Positions 9,953 through 21,046 of a stretch of DNA of 64,000 nucleotides are shown piece after piece. The position numbers were made by a program, and so were the translations under genes. Source of the stretch: Hyphomicrobiales bacterium (lineage in GTDB: Bacteria > Pseudomonadota > Alphaproteobacteria > Rhizobiales > OSC116). The DNA lies in NCBI GenBank assembly GCA_013214705.1, contig JABSRZ010000008.1:62001-126000 (forward strand), given 5' to 3'. The notes beneath the pieces were generated by a model that ran no database searches, had not been told where the DNA came from, and worked only from the letters and a program-made list of their open reading frames with translations. Position 1 is the first letter of the stretch, and each line of letters opens with the position of its first letter.

Positions 9953-11146
9953 ATGAGCGAGGAATTCCATCGTATTAAACGATTGCCACCTTATGTATTT
10001 GCAGAATTAAACAGACTAAAAAGCAACGCACGTGCGGCAGGGCGAGACATTATAGATTTTGGCATGGGCAACCCAGACCAGCCACCAGCGCAATATATTA
10101 TCGATAAATTAATAGAGACCGCACAAAACCCAAAAGTGCATGGCTATTCGGCCTCAAAAGGCATTAAGGGCCTGCTCAAAGCCCAAGCCGATTATTATGA
10201 ACGCCGTTTTGGGGTGTTGCTAGACCCGGATACTGAGGTCATTGCGACATTGGGTTCTAAAGAAGGTTTTGCCAATATGGCGCAAGCCATCACCGCCCCG
10301 GGTGATGTGGTTTTGGTGCCAAATCCTACCTATCCCATCCATTCATTTGGGTTTTTAATTTCGGGCGCGGCGTTGCGCCATGTGTCTGCCAAACCAGACG
10401 AAACTATGCTGCGCGATATTGACAGCGCGATACGCCATTCGATTCCCAAACCATCGGTATTGGTGCTTAATTTTCCCTCCAACCCCACCGCTTATGTGGC
10501 AGACCGCAACTTTTATGAAGAAGTGGTCAAACTTTGCCGCAAACATAATATCCTCATTCTGTCTGACTTGGCCTATGCCGAACTTTATTATGATGGAAAC
10601 CCGACCATTTCGATATTGGAAATCGAGGGTGCAAAAGACATTGCGGTCGAATTTACCTCGATGAGCAAAACTCATATGATGGCTGGGTGGCGGGTTGGCT
10701 TTGCGGTTGGCAATCAACGGCTTATATCTGCCTTAACGCGGATGAAATCTTACCTAGATTATGGCGCATTCACCCCAGTGCAAGTGGCGGCAGCGACCGC
10801 GATAAATGGCCCAGACGGCAATGGCTCGGAAGGTTATATAGAAGATGTGCGCAACTTATATAAAGAGCGGCGCGATGTTCTGGTGAAAAGCATGAGCCGC
10901 GCCGGTTGGGTCTTTGAGCCAACTAAAGCCACTATGTTTTCTTGGGTCGAGATACCAGATAAATTCAAACATATGGGGTCGCTCGAATTTTCGAAACTAT
11001 TGCTCGAAAAAGCCGATATGGCTGTCGCGCCCGGCATTGGCTTTGGCGAATATGGCGAAGGCTTTATCCGCATTGGCATGGTGGAAAATGTCCACCGCAT
11101 TAAACAAGCTGCCAAAAATGTGAAAAAAATGTTCGCAGAATACTAA
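9953..11146 (+). CDS. alaC: Class I/II aminotransferase, AlaC type
   Basis: PLP-dependent fold-type I aminotransferase of 397 aa. The N-terminus (RIKRLPPYVFAELN) and the DFGMGNPDQPP motif are typical of the AlaC (glutamate–pyruvate transaminase) group. The PLP lysine is in TSMSKTHMMAGWRVG. The Asn/Tyr cofactor contacts are seen in FPSNPTA and DLAYAELYYDG. It sits upstream of homoserine dehydrogenase, a frequent neighbour in alphaproteobacteria. Alternative labels used for close relatives are LL-diaminopimelate or 'aspartate' aminotransferase. AAAGGACGTGTT precedes the start. Confidence 0.85.
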   Translation: MSEEFHRIKRLPPYVFAELNRLKSNARAAGRDIIDFGMGNPDQPPAQYIIDKLIETAQNPKVHGYSASKGIKGLLKAQADYYERRFGVLLDPDTEVIATLGSKEGFANMAQAITAPGDVVLVPNPTYPIHSFGFLISGAALRHVSAKPDETMLRDIDSAIRHSIPKPSVLVLNFPSNPTAYVADRNFYEEVVKLCRKHNILILSDLAYAELYYDGNPTISILEIEGAKDIAVEFTSMSKTHMMAGWRVGFAVGNQRLISALTRMKSYLDYGAFTPVQVAAATAINGPDGNGSEGYIEDVRNLYKERRDVLVKSMSRAGWVFEPTKATMFSWVEIPDKFKHMGSLEFSKLLLEKADMAVAPGIGFGEYGEGFIRIGMVENVHRIKQAAKNVKKMFAEY

Positions 11147-11169
11147 TCGAGATTTTACAAAAATTATAG

Positions 11170-11196
11170 ACGCTCCTGTTTTGGGAGCGTTTTGTG
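11170..11196 (+). terminator. Terminator after the aminotransferase gene
   Basis: ACGCTCC (11170–11176), 7-nt loop, GGAGCGT (11184–11190), then TTTTG. It lies about 25 bp past the stop and separates the aminotransferase from homoserine dehydrogenase. Confidence 0.8.
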
Positions 11197-11277
11197 TATG
11201 TAACTTTTTGATAGCGGTTGCGCCACATACTAGTTTAGTGGAATATGGCAGTGTATATTTAAAACGAGGATGAAAAT

Positions 11278-12573
11278 GTGAGTGATTTAAGACTTGGTGT
11301 TGCAGGCCTAGGGACTGTTGGTGTTGGCGTATTAAAATTGGTGAATTCTCGCCAAACGGCTTATAACCATATGTTCGGCATGACCATGTCTATCACCGCT
11401 GTCAGCGCGCGCACAAAAAATGCCGAGCGCGGCGTTAGTTTAGATGGCTATACATGGTTTGATGACGCGCGTGAACTTGCCAAATCGGCCGAAATAGATG
11501 TATTTGTGGAGCTTATTGGCGGCGATGAAGGCATTGCAAAGCAAGCGGTTATCAACGCACTTGAAGCTGGTAAACATGTGGTTACGGCCAATAAAGCACT
11601 GATCGCCAAACACGGTATTATGCTGGCAAAACTAGCTGAAGCCAACAAAGTCGCGCTGATGTTTGAAGCGGCTGTTGCGGGCGGCATTCCTATAATTCGG
11701 GTGATGAGCCAGAGTGTTGTGGCCAATGAAATTACTCATATTGCCGGCATTATGAACGGCACATGCAATTACATTTTAACCACTATGGAAAAAGACGGTA
11801 CGGACTTTGGCGATGTATTGGCCGACGCGCAAGCCAAAGGCTATGCCGAGGCAGACCCAACATTTGACGTTGGCGGCATAGACACAGCGCATAAATTGGC
11901 CATTCTCACCAGTTTGGCATTCGGCACAGAGGTGGATTTTGAGTCTATCTATATAGAGGGCATCGAGCAAATTACCGCCGCAGACATTCGCAATGCGGGG
12001 GAAATGGGTTATTGCATTAAGCTATTGGGCATGGCGCTTAAAACCGATAGCGGCATCGAACAACGGGTTCACCCGGCCTTGGTAAGTAAAAAATCGCCCA
12101 TCGCGGCGGTGGATGACGTGAACAACGCGGTTTATATTGAAAGCAAAGCGCTGGACGGCATTATGTTAGAAGGCAAAGGCGCGGGCGAAGGCCCTACCGC
12201 TAGCAGTGTGGTGAGCGATATATTGCAAATATTGCGCGGTTTTATAGAACCAGCGTTTATCTTGCCAACTGCCAATTTAAAACCTTATGAAAAAGCCCGG
12301 ATGAACCGCCACGAAGGCGGCTATTATGTGGCTTTGAGCGTTAAGGACAAAGTCGGCGCACTTGCGGCAATATCAGAACGAATGGCCGAGGCCAGTATTT
12401 CTATTGATAGCTTGATCCAGCAAAAAGATCAGAGTGACGCAGGTGTGATACCGGTGACGCTTATCACCGCCGAAACTTCAGAACGAGAAATTCGCCAAGT
12501 GTTGAAAAAAATGGCCAGCGACGGTTATTTAACTGCCGAATCTAGAGTCATCCGCATCGAGAATTTCTCTTAG
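11278..12573 (+). CDS. hom: Homoserine dehydrogenase
   Basis: NAD(P)-dependent reduction of aspartate semialdehyde to homoserine, the branch point to Thr and Met. The protein is 431 aa with a Rossmann N-terminus (VAGLGTVGVGVLKL), the catalytic domain (AVAGGIPIIRV, IMNGTCNYIL, DPTFDVGGIDTAHK) and a C-terminal ACT domain (about 350–430, YYVALSVKDKVGALAAIS) expected to bind threonine for feedback control. The start is GTG at 11278 after GAGGA; the overlapping ATG at 11276 is out of frame. Confidence 0.96.
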   Translation: MSDLRLGVAGLGTVGVGVLKLVNSRQTAYNHMFGMTMSITAVSARTKNAERGVSLDGYTWFDDARELAKSAEIDVFVELIGGDEGIAKQAVINALEAGKHVVTANKALIAKHGIMLAKLAEANKVALMFEAAVAGGIPIIRVMSQSVVANEITHIAGIMNGTCNYILTTMEKDGTDFGDVLADAQAKGYAEADPTFDVGGIDTAHKLAILTSLAFGTEVDFESIYIEGIEQITAADIRNAGEMGYCIKLLGMALKTDSGIEQRVHPALVSKKSPIAAVDDVNNAVYIESKALDGIMLEGKGAGEGPTASSVVSDILQILRGFIEPAFILPTANLKPYEKARMNRHEGGYYVALSVKDKVGALAAISERMAEASISIDSLIQQKDQSDAGVIPVTLITAETSEREIRQVLKKMASDGYLTAESRVIRIENFS

Positions 12574-12593
12574 CCTAGATTTTAGACTTGAAG

Positions 12594-12625
12594 TAGCCTG
12601 TGTGAATTAACGTTCATACGGGCTA
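12594..12625 (+). terminator. Hairpin after hom, possible terminator
   Basis: A 13-bp stem (TAGCCTGTGTGAA against TTCATACGGGCTA, two G·T pairs) closes a TTAACG loop 21 bp after the hom stop. The T tract is weak (ATTTGTTG), so termination is likely but not certain. Confidence 0.5.
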
Positions 12626-12798
12626 ATTTGTTGAAGTAAGGGCAATAAACATAGACCCAACTTAAAATATGAGCTATCAGAATTTATACATCTATTTAAA
12701 CCGTTGGGCGATGGTTTAGATGAGTAAAATTGGGCAATTCGATCGGATCGCGAGGTAGAACTCGGCTGGTTGAATAATAGTTAAGGGCTATTTTAAAT

Positions 12799-13782
12799 AT
12801 GACAGATATGAACCCCGCGTTAGACAGAATTCTAACGCTAGAACTTGCACGCGTTACCGAGCGCGCAGCGGTTGCCGCCACCATTATGCGTGGCAAAGGC
12901 AACGAAAAAGCTGCCGATCAGCTAGCGGTGGATGCCATGCGGCGTGAGCTAAATGAATTAGATGTCGATGGCACAGTGGTGATAGGCGAGGGCGAGCGAG
13001 ACAAAGCGCCCATGTTATATATTGGCGAGAAGGTCGGCACAAAAAATGGCCCTAAAGTGGATATAGCGCTCGACCCGCTAGAAGGCACAACTTTATGCGC
13101 CAAAGCCAAACCCAACAGCCTTGCGGTGTTAGCTATGGCCGTTGGTGGCACATTATTACATGCGCCAGATGTGTATATGGATAAAATTGCCATTGGTGGG
13201 CAGTATGATGACGGTATTATTGATCTCGATTTCAGCCCGACAAAAAATTTAGAAAATTTAGCCAAAGCCAAAAATTGCAAAATTTCAGATCTAGGGGTTT
13301 GTATATTAGACAGAGAACGCCATGCAGAGTTGATAGCTGAAGTGCGCGAAACTGGTGCGTCTATTATGCTGATCGAAGATGGTGACATTGCCGGTGTCAT
13401 TGCCACGGTCGACCCCGATAAAACCGGTGTGGATATTTATATGGGCATAGGCGGCGCGCCAGAGGGCGTGTTAGCGGCCGCTGCATTGCGCTGCATTGGC
13501 GGGTTTATGCAAACTCGCTTGGTGACAGATAGCGCCAGCCAAAAACAACGTGCCACAGAAATGGGCGTGACAGAGTTTGATAAAAAACTCAACATACGCG
13601 ACATGGCAAGCGGCGATGTGATATTTTCGGCCACCGGAGTTACAGATGGTGACATGCTGTTTGGGGTGCGCCATAAAGGTAATAAAATAGAAACCGAAAC
13701 CTTGGTTATGCGTTCATCAACCGGCACAGTGCGGCGGATTATCGGCGAGCATTATAAGTTAGATAAATTCTCTGTCGATTAA
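12799..13782 (+). CDS. glpX: Fructose-1,6-bisphosphatase class II
   Basis: GlpX-type FBPase hydrolysing fructose-1,6-bisphosphate in gluconeogenesis, 327 aa. The metal-binding motifs of the Li-sensitive phosphatase superfamily are present: VVIGEGERDKAPMLYIGE near residue 60 and DIALDPLEGTT near 92. Further family segments are MLIEDGDIAG and GIGGAPEGVLAAAALRC. The ATG at 12799 has only a weak purine run upstream. The 225 bp before it holds no gene. It may be co-transcribed with hemA only weakly, since two hairpins separate them. Confidence 0.95.
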   Translation: MTDMNPALDRILTLELARVTERAAVAATIMRGKGNEKAADQLAVDAMRRELNELDVDGTVVIGEGERDKAPMLYIGEKVGTKNGPKVDIALDPLEGTTLCAKAKPNSLAVLAMAVGGTLLHAPDVYMDKIAIGGQYDDGIIDLDFSPTKNLENLAKAKNCKISDLGVCILDRERHAELIAEVRETGASIMLIEDGDIAGVIATVDPDKTGVDIYMGIGGAPEGVLAAAALRCIGGFMQTRLVTDSASQKQRATEMGVTEFDKKLNIRDMASGDVIFSATGVTDGDMLFGVRHKGNKIETETLVMRSSTGTVRRIIGEHYKLDKFSVD

Positions 13783-13814
13783 ATTGGGTAATTTATGAAG
13801 CCGTAATCATTGGG

Positions 13815-13869
13815 GCAGTTAATTTTCAACTGCGACATTATTGTACTTTAAAACTGGTGCAATAATGTC
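13815..13869 (+). promoter_or_regulatory. Tandem hairpins between glpX and hemA
   Basis: Two adjacent inverted repeats. GCAGTT/AACTGC at 13815–13833 is a perfect 6-bp stem. GACATTATTGTAC/GTGCAATAATGTC at 13834–13869 is a 13-bp stem with one G·T pair and a 10-nt loop. They end 33 bp before the hemA ATG. No T tract follows, so a regulatory hairpin or a protein-binding palindrome is as likely as a glpX terminator. Confidence 0.45.
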
Positions 13870-13902
13870 TATATAGAGCGCAACTATTAGGAAATTGCGA
13901 CC

Positions 13903-15117
13903 ATGAATTACCAAGAATTTATAAAAAATTCTATCCAACAGCTTAAAGATGAAGGCCGTTATCGGGCATTTGCCGAACTCAAAAGACATCGGGGCCATTT
14001 TCCCAATGCGTCTTACCGGGGCGATGACGGCAATTTGATTGACATTACAATTTGGTGTTCAAACGATTATTTGGGCATGGGGCAACATCCCAAAGTTTTA
14101 GCCGCTATGCATGAGGCCATCGATGCTGTGGGCGCGGGCGCGGGCGGCACACGCAATATATCTGGCACCACGGTTTATCATGTGGCGTTAGAGCAAGAGC
14201 TCGCCTCACTACATCAAAAACAAGCGGCATTGCTGTTCACATCCGGTTATAATTCAAACCAAACCACATTAAGCACATTATATAAATTATTGCCCGGCCT
14301 CACGGTGTTTTCGGATGAAATGAACCACGCATCGATGATTGAAGGCATCAAAGCGGGTAGGGGCGGCGATAAAAAAATATTTAAACATAATGACCTCGCC
14401 GATTTGGAAAAAAAATTACAACGGGTGGACATTAATGCGCCCAAATTGATTGCCTTTGAAAGCATATATTCTATGGATGGCGACATCGCGCCGATTGCCG
14501 CCTTGTGCGATTTGGCCGATAAATATAACGCCATGACCTATATTGATGAAGTGCATGCGGTTGGCATGTATGGCGCGCATGGTGGCGGTATAACCGAGCG
14601 AGAGGGCTTGACCGACCGCTTAGACATTATCGAGGGCACTTTGGCCAAAGCCTTTGGGCTTATGGGCGGTTATATTACCGGCAGCGCAGATCTGGTCGAT
14701 GCCATACGCTCATACGCCCCGGGTTTTATTTTCACCAGCTCACTTGCCCCGGCCATAGTGGCGGGCGCTAATGCCTCTATTAAGCATTTAAAGCAAAGCA
14801 AAGCCGAGCGCGAAGGGCAGCGCCAGAATGTGGCCAAATTAAAGGCCATGCTAACCCAAAAGCATTTGCCATTGATCGACAATGATACCCATATTGTGCC
14901 TATTTTGGTAGGTGATGCGGTCAAATGTAAAAGCCTGACCGATTTATTGCTGAGTGAATATAAAATATATGCCCAGCCGATTAATTACCCCACCGTGCCA
15001 CGTGGTACAGAACGCATTCGGCTCACACCTGGGCCGATGCATAGTGACAAACATCTGGCCGACATTGTTTTGGCGTTAGATGAGTGTTGGAAAAAATTGG
15101 GGCTTAACAGAAGCTAA
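13903..15117 (+). CDS. hemA: 5-aminolevulinate synthase
   Basis: PLP enzyme condensing glycine with succinyl-CoA to 5-aminolevulinate, the first step of tetrapyrrole synthesis by the C4 pathway found in alphaproteobacteria. The protein is 404 aa. [13 protein letters not shown] near residue 47, [14 protein letters not shown] near 82, the cofactor-binding [15 protein letters not shown] and the lysine loop [14 protein letters not shown] identify ALAS rather than AONS/KBL. No heme-regulatory Cys-Pro motif is visible near the N-terminus. GGAAATTGCGACC precedes the ATG. Confidence 0.97.
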   Translation: MNYQEFIKNSIQQLKDEGRYRAFAELKRHRGHFPNASYRGDDGNLIDITIWCSNDYLGMGQHPKVLAAMHEAIDAVGAGAGGTRNISGTTVYHVALEQELASLHQKQAALLFTSGYNSNQTTLSTLYKLLPGLTVFSDEMNHASMIEGIKAGRGGDKKIFKHNDLADLEKKLQRVDINAPKLIAFESIYSMDGDIAPIAALCDLADKYNAMTYIDEVHAVGMYGAHGGGITEREGLTDRLDIIEGTLAKAFGLMGGYITGSADLVDAIRSYAPGFIFTSSLAPAIVAGANASIKHLKQSKAEREGQRQNVAKLKAMLTQKHLPLIDNDTHIVPILVGDAVKCKSLTDLLLSEYKIYAQPINYPTVPRGTERIRLTPGPMHSDKHLADIVLALDECWKKLGLNRS

Positions 15118-15173
15118 TTGCGCCAGACGAAAATATATTCTATTATTTTGCAAAATCTAATAGTAGGCAAACC

Positions 15174-15350
15174 ATGTCAGAGATATATTTTGAACATCAT
15201 CAAATTGGCAAATATTTTAAAACCGTCGCTATAGATGGCAGAACCGGAGTCGAAGTGTCGATATCCGGCCCCATCATTACCCCGCAAGGGCGGCGCGAAG
15301 AATTGGCTTATCGAAAATTGTTATATGTATTGCAAAAAGCCACTCAGTAG
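15174..15350 (+). CDS. Small conserved alphaproteobacterial protein (DUF6898-like)
   Basis: A 58-aa protein starting at the ATG at 15174, 57 bp after hemA on the same strand. The core IGKYFKTVAIDGRTGVEVSI resembles the short DUF6898 proteins, which have a G-x-Y-x-K-V-x-A-I-D…T-G-x-E-V-S-I pattern. It ends in a helix (LAYRKLLYVLQKA). Function unknown. There is no strong ribosome site, but the protein pattern is convincing. Its position behind hemA suggests co-transcription. Confidence 0.65.
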   Translation: MSEIYFEHHQIGKYFKTVAIDGRTGVEVSISGPIITPQGRREELAYRKLLYVLQKATQ

Positions 15351-15392
15351 ATATTTAGCCAAGCAATAGATAATTAGCTAAGCAAAAGATGT

Positions 15393-15920
15393 TTAGCCAG
15401 ATTTCGACGAAATAGGCACCATAAATTTTTCATCAATATTTAAGCGGCGCTCATCACCTTTGAACGGCTTGTGAGTGCGCCGGCGGCACGGGCCAAAATA
15501 ATTGGGTGTGTTCACAAATGGGCGTGGACGTTCGATAACACTTAATATTCGTTTCATCAATTGGTCGGATGACACCGGTTTTGCCAAAAACTCGTTAGCC
15601 CCTGCATTGCGAGCTGCCATTATTTTATCGGCTTCTAAATGGGCCGAGATAACAATAATCGGAATAAACGCATGTTCATTTGTCGGGCTGCGAATCAGGT
15701 TTAAAAATTCTAACCCATCAAAAATAGGCATCATCATATCGAGTATAACAATGTCAGGGCTGTAATGGGTCATGGCTTCAAAACCAGACGCACCATCCTC
15801 AGCTTCAAACACATTGCGCACCCCTACGCCGTGCAAAATAGACCTAATGATGCGCCGCATATAGGCATTGTCATCAATTACCAAAAAACTTAGCCGGTCT
15901 AGATGATAATTTAAATACAT
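15393..15920 (-). CDS. CheY-like response regulator with basic C-terminal tail
   Basis: A 175-aa single receiver domain plus tail. The acidic pair is in FLVIDDNAYMRR, the phospho-acceptor Asp in VILDMMMPIFDG (about residue 59), the switch Ser in VISAHL, and the conserved Lys in EFLAKPVS. After the receiver comes NYFGPCRRRTHKPFKGDERR, a variant of the GPDRRR tail that marks a large alphaproteobacterial group of stand-alone regulators. No output DNA-binding domain is visible, so it probably acts by protein contact. It is divergent from pyrG. Confidence 0.85.
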   Translation of the reverse strand: MYLNYHLDRLSFLVIDDNAYMRRIIRSILHGVGVRNVFEAEDGASGFEAMTHYSPDIVILDMMMPIFDGLEFLNLIRSPTNEHAFIPIIVISAHLEADKIMAARNAGANEFLAKPVSSDQLMKRILSVIERPRPFVNTPNYFGPCRRRTHKPFKGDERRLNIDEKFMVPISSKSG

Positions 15921-15942
15921 GATAATTGTCGATTTCAGATAA

Positions 15943-17721
<1,779 letters not shown>

Positions 17722-17723
17722 GC

Positions 17724-18302
17724 ATGCGCTCTCACCAATATGTGTTGGGCTTAATAGCTGACTATCAGAATGTTTATAAAGCTGAGGATGCCAATGTGTC
17801 CTCAACTTTATTTGACCAACTTAACGCTGATGGAGATGTTTTTGATCGTAAGAATTTTAGCGGCCATATAACTTCGAGCGGATTGGTGCTCAACCAAAGT
17901 TTCGATAAAATATTGCTGATAAACCATAAATTCTTACAAATGTGGCTGCAACCGGGTGGGCATGTCGAAGGCGAGGGCGAGATTTATAAAGAGGCAATGC
18001 GCGAAGTAACCGAAGAAACCGCGCTGAGCGCGCTTAAATTGCACCGTTGGCACCAAAATAACCCACGCCCAGACATTCCTTTTTCCATCGACAGCCATAA
18101 CATTCCAAAATCAGATAAAAAACATGAAGATGCGCATATTCATCATGATTTTACTTATCTTTTTGTCGGCGATTCGAGCCAAAAACTCACCCGCCAAATT
18201 GAAGAGGTTGAAGCCGCTAGATGGTTTGCATTGGATGATGTGAAAAACCTCAAAACCGACATTCATAAATTTATCGAAAGAGTGCAAAAATATATCATTT
18301 AA
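17724..18302 (+). CDS. Nudix hydrolase
   Basis: About 193 aa. The Nudix box is complete: GGHVEGEGEIYKEAMREVTEET near residue 75, the G-x5-E-x7-REVTEE pattern that binds Mg2+ and hydrolyses nucleoside-diphosphate-linked substrates. A second acidic stretch (IEEVEAARWFALDDVKNL) is usual for the family. The ATG at 17724 lies three bases after the pyrG stop, and a TTG at 17718 overlaps that stop, so translation is probably coupled. Substrate unknown. Confidence 0.88.
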   Translation: MRSHQYVLGLIADYQNVYKAEDANVSSTLFDQLNADGDVFDRKNFSGHITSSGLVLNQSFDKILLINHKFLQMWLQPGGHVEGEGEIYKEAMREVTEETALSALKLHRWHQNNPRPDIPFSIDSHNIPKSDKKHEDAHIHHDFTYLFVGDSSQKLTRQIEEVEAARWFALDDVKNLKTDIHKFIERVQKYII

Positions 18303-18339
18303 TAATTTGTGTACATAGTGTCAGCAAACCGATCTTTGG

Positions 18340-18367
18340 TTGACATATAGCGCCAATCGAATATAAA
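18340..18367 (+). promoter_or_regulatory. Promoter of tRNA-Cys
   Basis: TTGACA (18340–18345), 16-bp spacer, TATAAA (18362–18367), about 43 bp before the mature tRNA start. Confidence 0.75.
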
Positions 18368-18409
18368 TCTCACCTAGAATACACCACCTTGGTTCTCTTT
18401 TATGCTTAA

Positions 18410-18483
18410 GGCCTCATGGCGGAGTGGTGACGCAGCGGATTGCAAATCCGCGTACTCCGGTTCGATTCCGGATGAGGCCTCCA
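18410..18483 (+). tRNA. tRNA-Cys (GCA)
   Basis: 74 nt including an encoded CCA. Acceptor stem GGCCTCA/TGAGGCC, discriminator T as expected for tRNA-Cys. The anticodon arm is GCGGA–TTGCAAA–TCCGC with anticodon GCA, and the T arm is CCGGTTCGATTCCGG. Confidence 0.97.
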
Positions 18484-18606
18484 TAGCTTTACTTATGTGC
18501 CATTAAGCAACACTAAGCATAACCTATACTTATGTATTATATGCTTTTGACTATATCTATATATATTTGAGTTCAATTGTTTGGGTTATTATCAACAGGG
18601 GCTGTT

Positions 18607-19011
18607 GTGGACCGATCGCTTGTCATTGCGCAATATATAAAAATTTCATTCAATATGCAGATTGATGATTATCATGATGTTTTGACGGATGATTTTTATT
18701 TTCGAAATCCGCGGATAGAAATTTTCGGCAAAAATAATTATATAAAATATGCCTGTGATAGTCAGGGACTTTGCATTGGCGAAACCGTCAAACTCACCAA
18801 GGTGAATGAAGATAAATATATTCATGTTTTTAATGTGCCAATGTTCGAAAAGTCATCTGTTAATCCAGATAAATTTTGCGTTATTCAGGAAATATCGCTT
18901 AAAAATGGGCTCATTAGCTCGTCGATATACACTTATGATTTAAGTGAACTATCCGATACGACCAATGAATTCCTTGAAAATATAGCTCAAAAACACGGAA
19001 AACCTATCTAA
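18607..19011 (+). CDS. NTF2/SnoaL-like small protein
   Basis: A 134-aa protein. The N-terminal pattern DDYHDVLTDDFYFRNP followed by a short helix (NNYIKYAC), then alternating beta strands, resembles the NTF2-like cone fold used by SnoaL-like enzymes and binding proteins. The start chosen is GTG at 18607, since AGGGG stands seven bases before it; a TTG at 18577 is possible. Function unknown. It lies downstream of tRNA-Cys and upstream of the PhnA-like gene. Confidence 0.55.
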   Translation: MDRSLVIAQYIKISFNMQIDDYHDVLTDDFYFRNPRIEIFGKNNYIKYACDSQGLCIGETVKLTKVNEDKYIHVFNVPMFEKSSVNPDKFCVIQEISLKNGLISSSIYTYDLSELSDTTNEFLENIAQKHGKPI

Positions 19012-19076
19012 TAGATAGATTTTTATCGCAATAATTGTTATGTCTGGCCAACTGTTTCTATCGGAAGGTCAAGATT

Positions 19077-19655
19077 ATGAGCGTTAGCCAAATGGTGAAC
19101 GACAGAGCTGGTGCACAATGCGAATTATGCAGCGGCCAAAGCAATTTACAGCTATTTAAAGTCGCACCAAAAGCCGGCTTATCGGTAGATGAAAATATAT
19201 TGACCTGTGATATTTGTGCAAACCAAATCACTCAAAAGGCAGATTTAGCTGCCAATCATTGGCGGTGTTTAAACCAAAGCATGTGGAGCGAGGTTAGCGC
19301 GGTTAAGGTTGTGGCTTGGCGCATGCTCAACAACTTATCGGATGAAGCCTGGGCGCGTGATGCATTGGGCATGATTTATCTGGATGATGCAGAGCTTAAA
19401 TGGGCGCAAGATGGCTTCGTGGCGGCAAATGACGAGCATGCGATTGTTCATAAAGATAGCAATGGCACCAAGCTTGCAGGCGGCGACACGGTTAGCCTGA
19501 TAAAAAGCTTAGATGTAAAAGGCACAACTTTCACCGCCAAACGCGGCACAGCAGTGCGCAATATATCATTAGTGCCAGACAGTGCAGAACATATCGAAGG
19601 CCGAGTGAACGGCCAAAAAATCATCATCCTAACCAAATTCGTCAAAAAATCTTAG
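19077..19655 (+). CDS. PhnA-like zinc-ribbon protein
   Basis: A 192-aa protein of the PhnA/YjdM family. A zinc ribbon at the N-terminus has two Cys pairs (CELC near residue 14, CDIC near 44). The C-terminal PhnA domain contains HKDSNGTKLAGGDTVSLIKS and RGTAVRNISLVPDSAEHIEG, the usual beta barrel. Despite the name, a role in phosphonate breakdown is not established for the family. The ATG at 19077 has GGAAGG upstream and is preferred over 19035. Confidence 0.85.
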   Translation: MSVSQMVNDRAGAQCELCSGQSNLQLFKVAPKAGLSVDENILTCDICANQITQKADLAANHWRCLNQSMWSEVSAVKVVAWRMLNNLSDEAWARDALGMIYLDDAELKWAQDGFVAANDEHAIVHKDSNGTKLAGGDTVSLIKSLDVKGTTFTAKRGTAVRNISLVPDSAEHIEGRVNGQKIIILTKFVKKS

Positions 19656-19834
19656 CCATGAAAAGACGGATTCGTCGCCAAAAAAATTGAAATTGTATCT
19701 AATTGTCACAAATATTTGTATGTAGATATTTTGATACAATTTGCATTAATTCGACCATTTTTTTGCCCGATTTGAACGCCAGTCTATGGGCAGAGCTTAT
19801 ATTATGTGAGCAAAAACAATAGATTGGACATGAC

Positions 19835-20224
19835 ATGAATATCAATAAAACTATATTGGCTACCATCGTAATTCTTGGTATATCGGCCGGCGCGGCTTAT
19901 GCACATGGTGCAAACCGAAATGCACCCCCACCACCACCGCCGGTTAATGGAGCTGGCACTAATGGCGGCGGCACTGCTGGCGGCGGCAATAACGGCGGTG
20001 GTTTCCAACGCCCGGTAGATTTAATCGGCCCAGAATTGGGCGTAACCGGTGCGCAATTTGCCAAATGCTTTGAAGCGGTGAATCCTGCACCACGGGGCAC
20101 CGCGCCAACCAAAGCCCGTGAGCAAGCTAACAAAGCCGTATTGCTGCCTTGCTTGCAAGCCATTAACCCGGCCATAACCAATGATTTGTTGGATAGTGTA
20201 TCAAATAAATACCGGCCAAATTAA
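19835..20224 (+). CDS. Small secreted Pro/Gly-rich protein
   Basis: A 129-aa protein with a clear signal peptide (MNINKTILATIVILGISAGAAYA, cleavage after AYA). A Pro6 run and a Gly/Asn-rich linker (residues 30–55) follow. The C-terminal region has two cysteines (FAKCFEAVNP, LLPCLQAINP), probably a disulfide, and ends SNKYRPN. The two Cys segments resemble each other (xCFEAVNPAP / PCLQAINPAI), suggesting a small internal duplication. Periplasmic or secreted; function unknown. Confidence 0.75.
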   Translation: MNINKTILATIVILGISAGAAYAHGANRNAPPPPPPVNGAGTNGGGTAGGGNNGGGFQRPVDLIGPELGVTGAQFAKCFEAVNPAPRGTAPTKAREQANKAVLLPCLQAINPAITNDLLDSVSNKYRPN

Positions 20225-20247
20225 GTAACAATTCATGCCAAATCTAA

Positions 20248-20281
20248 AAATGCAGCCTCGAATTTGTGGCTGCATTTCTTT
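20248..20281 (+). terminator. Terminator after the small secreted protein
   Basis: Perfect 10-bp stem AAATGCAGCC / GGCTGCATTT with a 10-nt loop, followed by CTTTG, 24 bp past the stop. Confidence 0.75.
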
Positions 20282-20400
20282 GTGAGCATGGCTTATGATT
20301 GTTCAACTTGCAGCCAGCGTTTGCGCGTAGTTTTCTAACTCAGCTTTCACACTCACTAGTGTCTCGCTAAAGTTTCTTTTTAAAGCGCTGTTCGGGTGGC

Positions 20401-20898
20401 TTAAAGTTTGAGCCTATAAAGGTGTTTTTCCATGCCATTGTCTCTGACAATCAGCCTATCGAAATTGAATTTCAACTTCTTGGCTAGCCTCACAGAAGCC
20501 ACATTTTCTGGTTCAACAATGGCAATTAGTTCTGTTAGGTTCAGGGTGTTTCTTGCGTGACATATCAATGCTGCCGAAATTTCAAATCCATAGCCGTTGT
20601 GGCAATGATTTTTATCGATTAGATAGATTAATTCTATCATTTCTACGCCATCTACCAGCTTGGGAATGATGCCAGAATAACCTACCACATTGCCAGATTG
20701 CCTTGAGCAAACTGGCCAAAGCTCATATTTGTCCATGTTTCCAATGTCTTCGGCAAATGATTTCTTAAGATCATCCACTTTACGCGGCCCGCCCATAAAT
20801 TTGGTGTTCATGTCATCTGTCCACATAGCCACCAAAGCTGGCACGTGTTTTTGCTGCAAAATCTCCAGTCTCAGCCTAGCGGTCTTTAATATTATCAC
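20401..20898 (-). CDS. GNAT N-acetyltransferase (RimJ/RimL-like)
   Basis: About 165 aa. It begins like RimJ/L acetyltransferases (VIILKTARLRLEIL), contains the acetyl-CoA region HNGYGFEISAALICHA (a variant of the Q/R-x-x-G-x-G/A loop), and ends with PENVASVRLAKKLKFNF, the conserved N-x-x-S-x-R-x-x-E/K-K-L-G-F segment. Acceptor is unknown. I chose GTG at 20898; TTG at 20913 is the alternative. Confidence 0.75.
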   Translation of the reverse strand: MIILKTARLRLEILQQKHVPALVAMWTDDMNTKFMGGPRKVDDLKKSFAEDIGNMDKYELWPVCSRQSGNVVGYSGIIPKLVDGVEMIELIYLIDKNHCHNGYGFEISAALICHARNTLNLTELIAIVEPENVASVRLAKKLKFNFDRLIVRDNGMEKHLYRLKL

Positions 20899-21046
20899 GC
20901 GCTCAATCCACAAATTTATAAGTCTATTCGATTATATATATTTTGTCACAACATGCAGGTTAAAATTAAAAACCAGAACCAAGGGTAAGTTGGCTCTGGC
21001 GTTAGATTTGGTCAAGACTGTGTTGTCTTTATTTACGTTCAAAATA

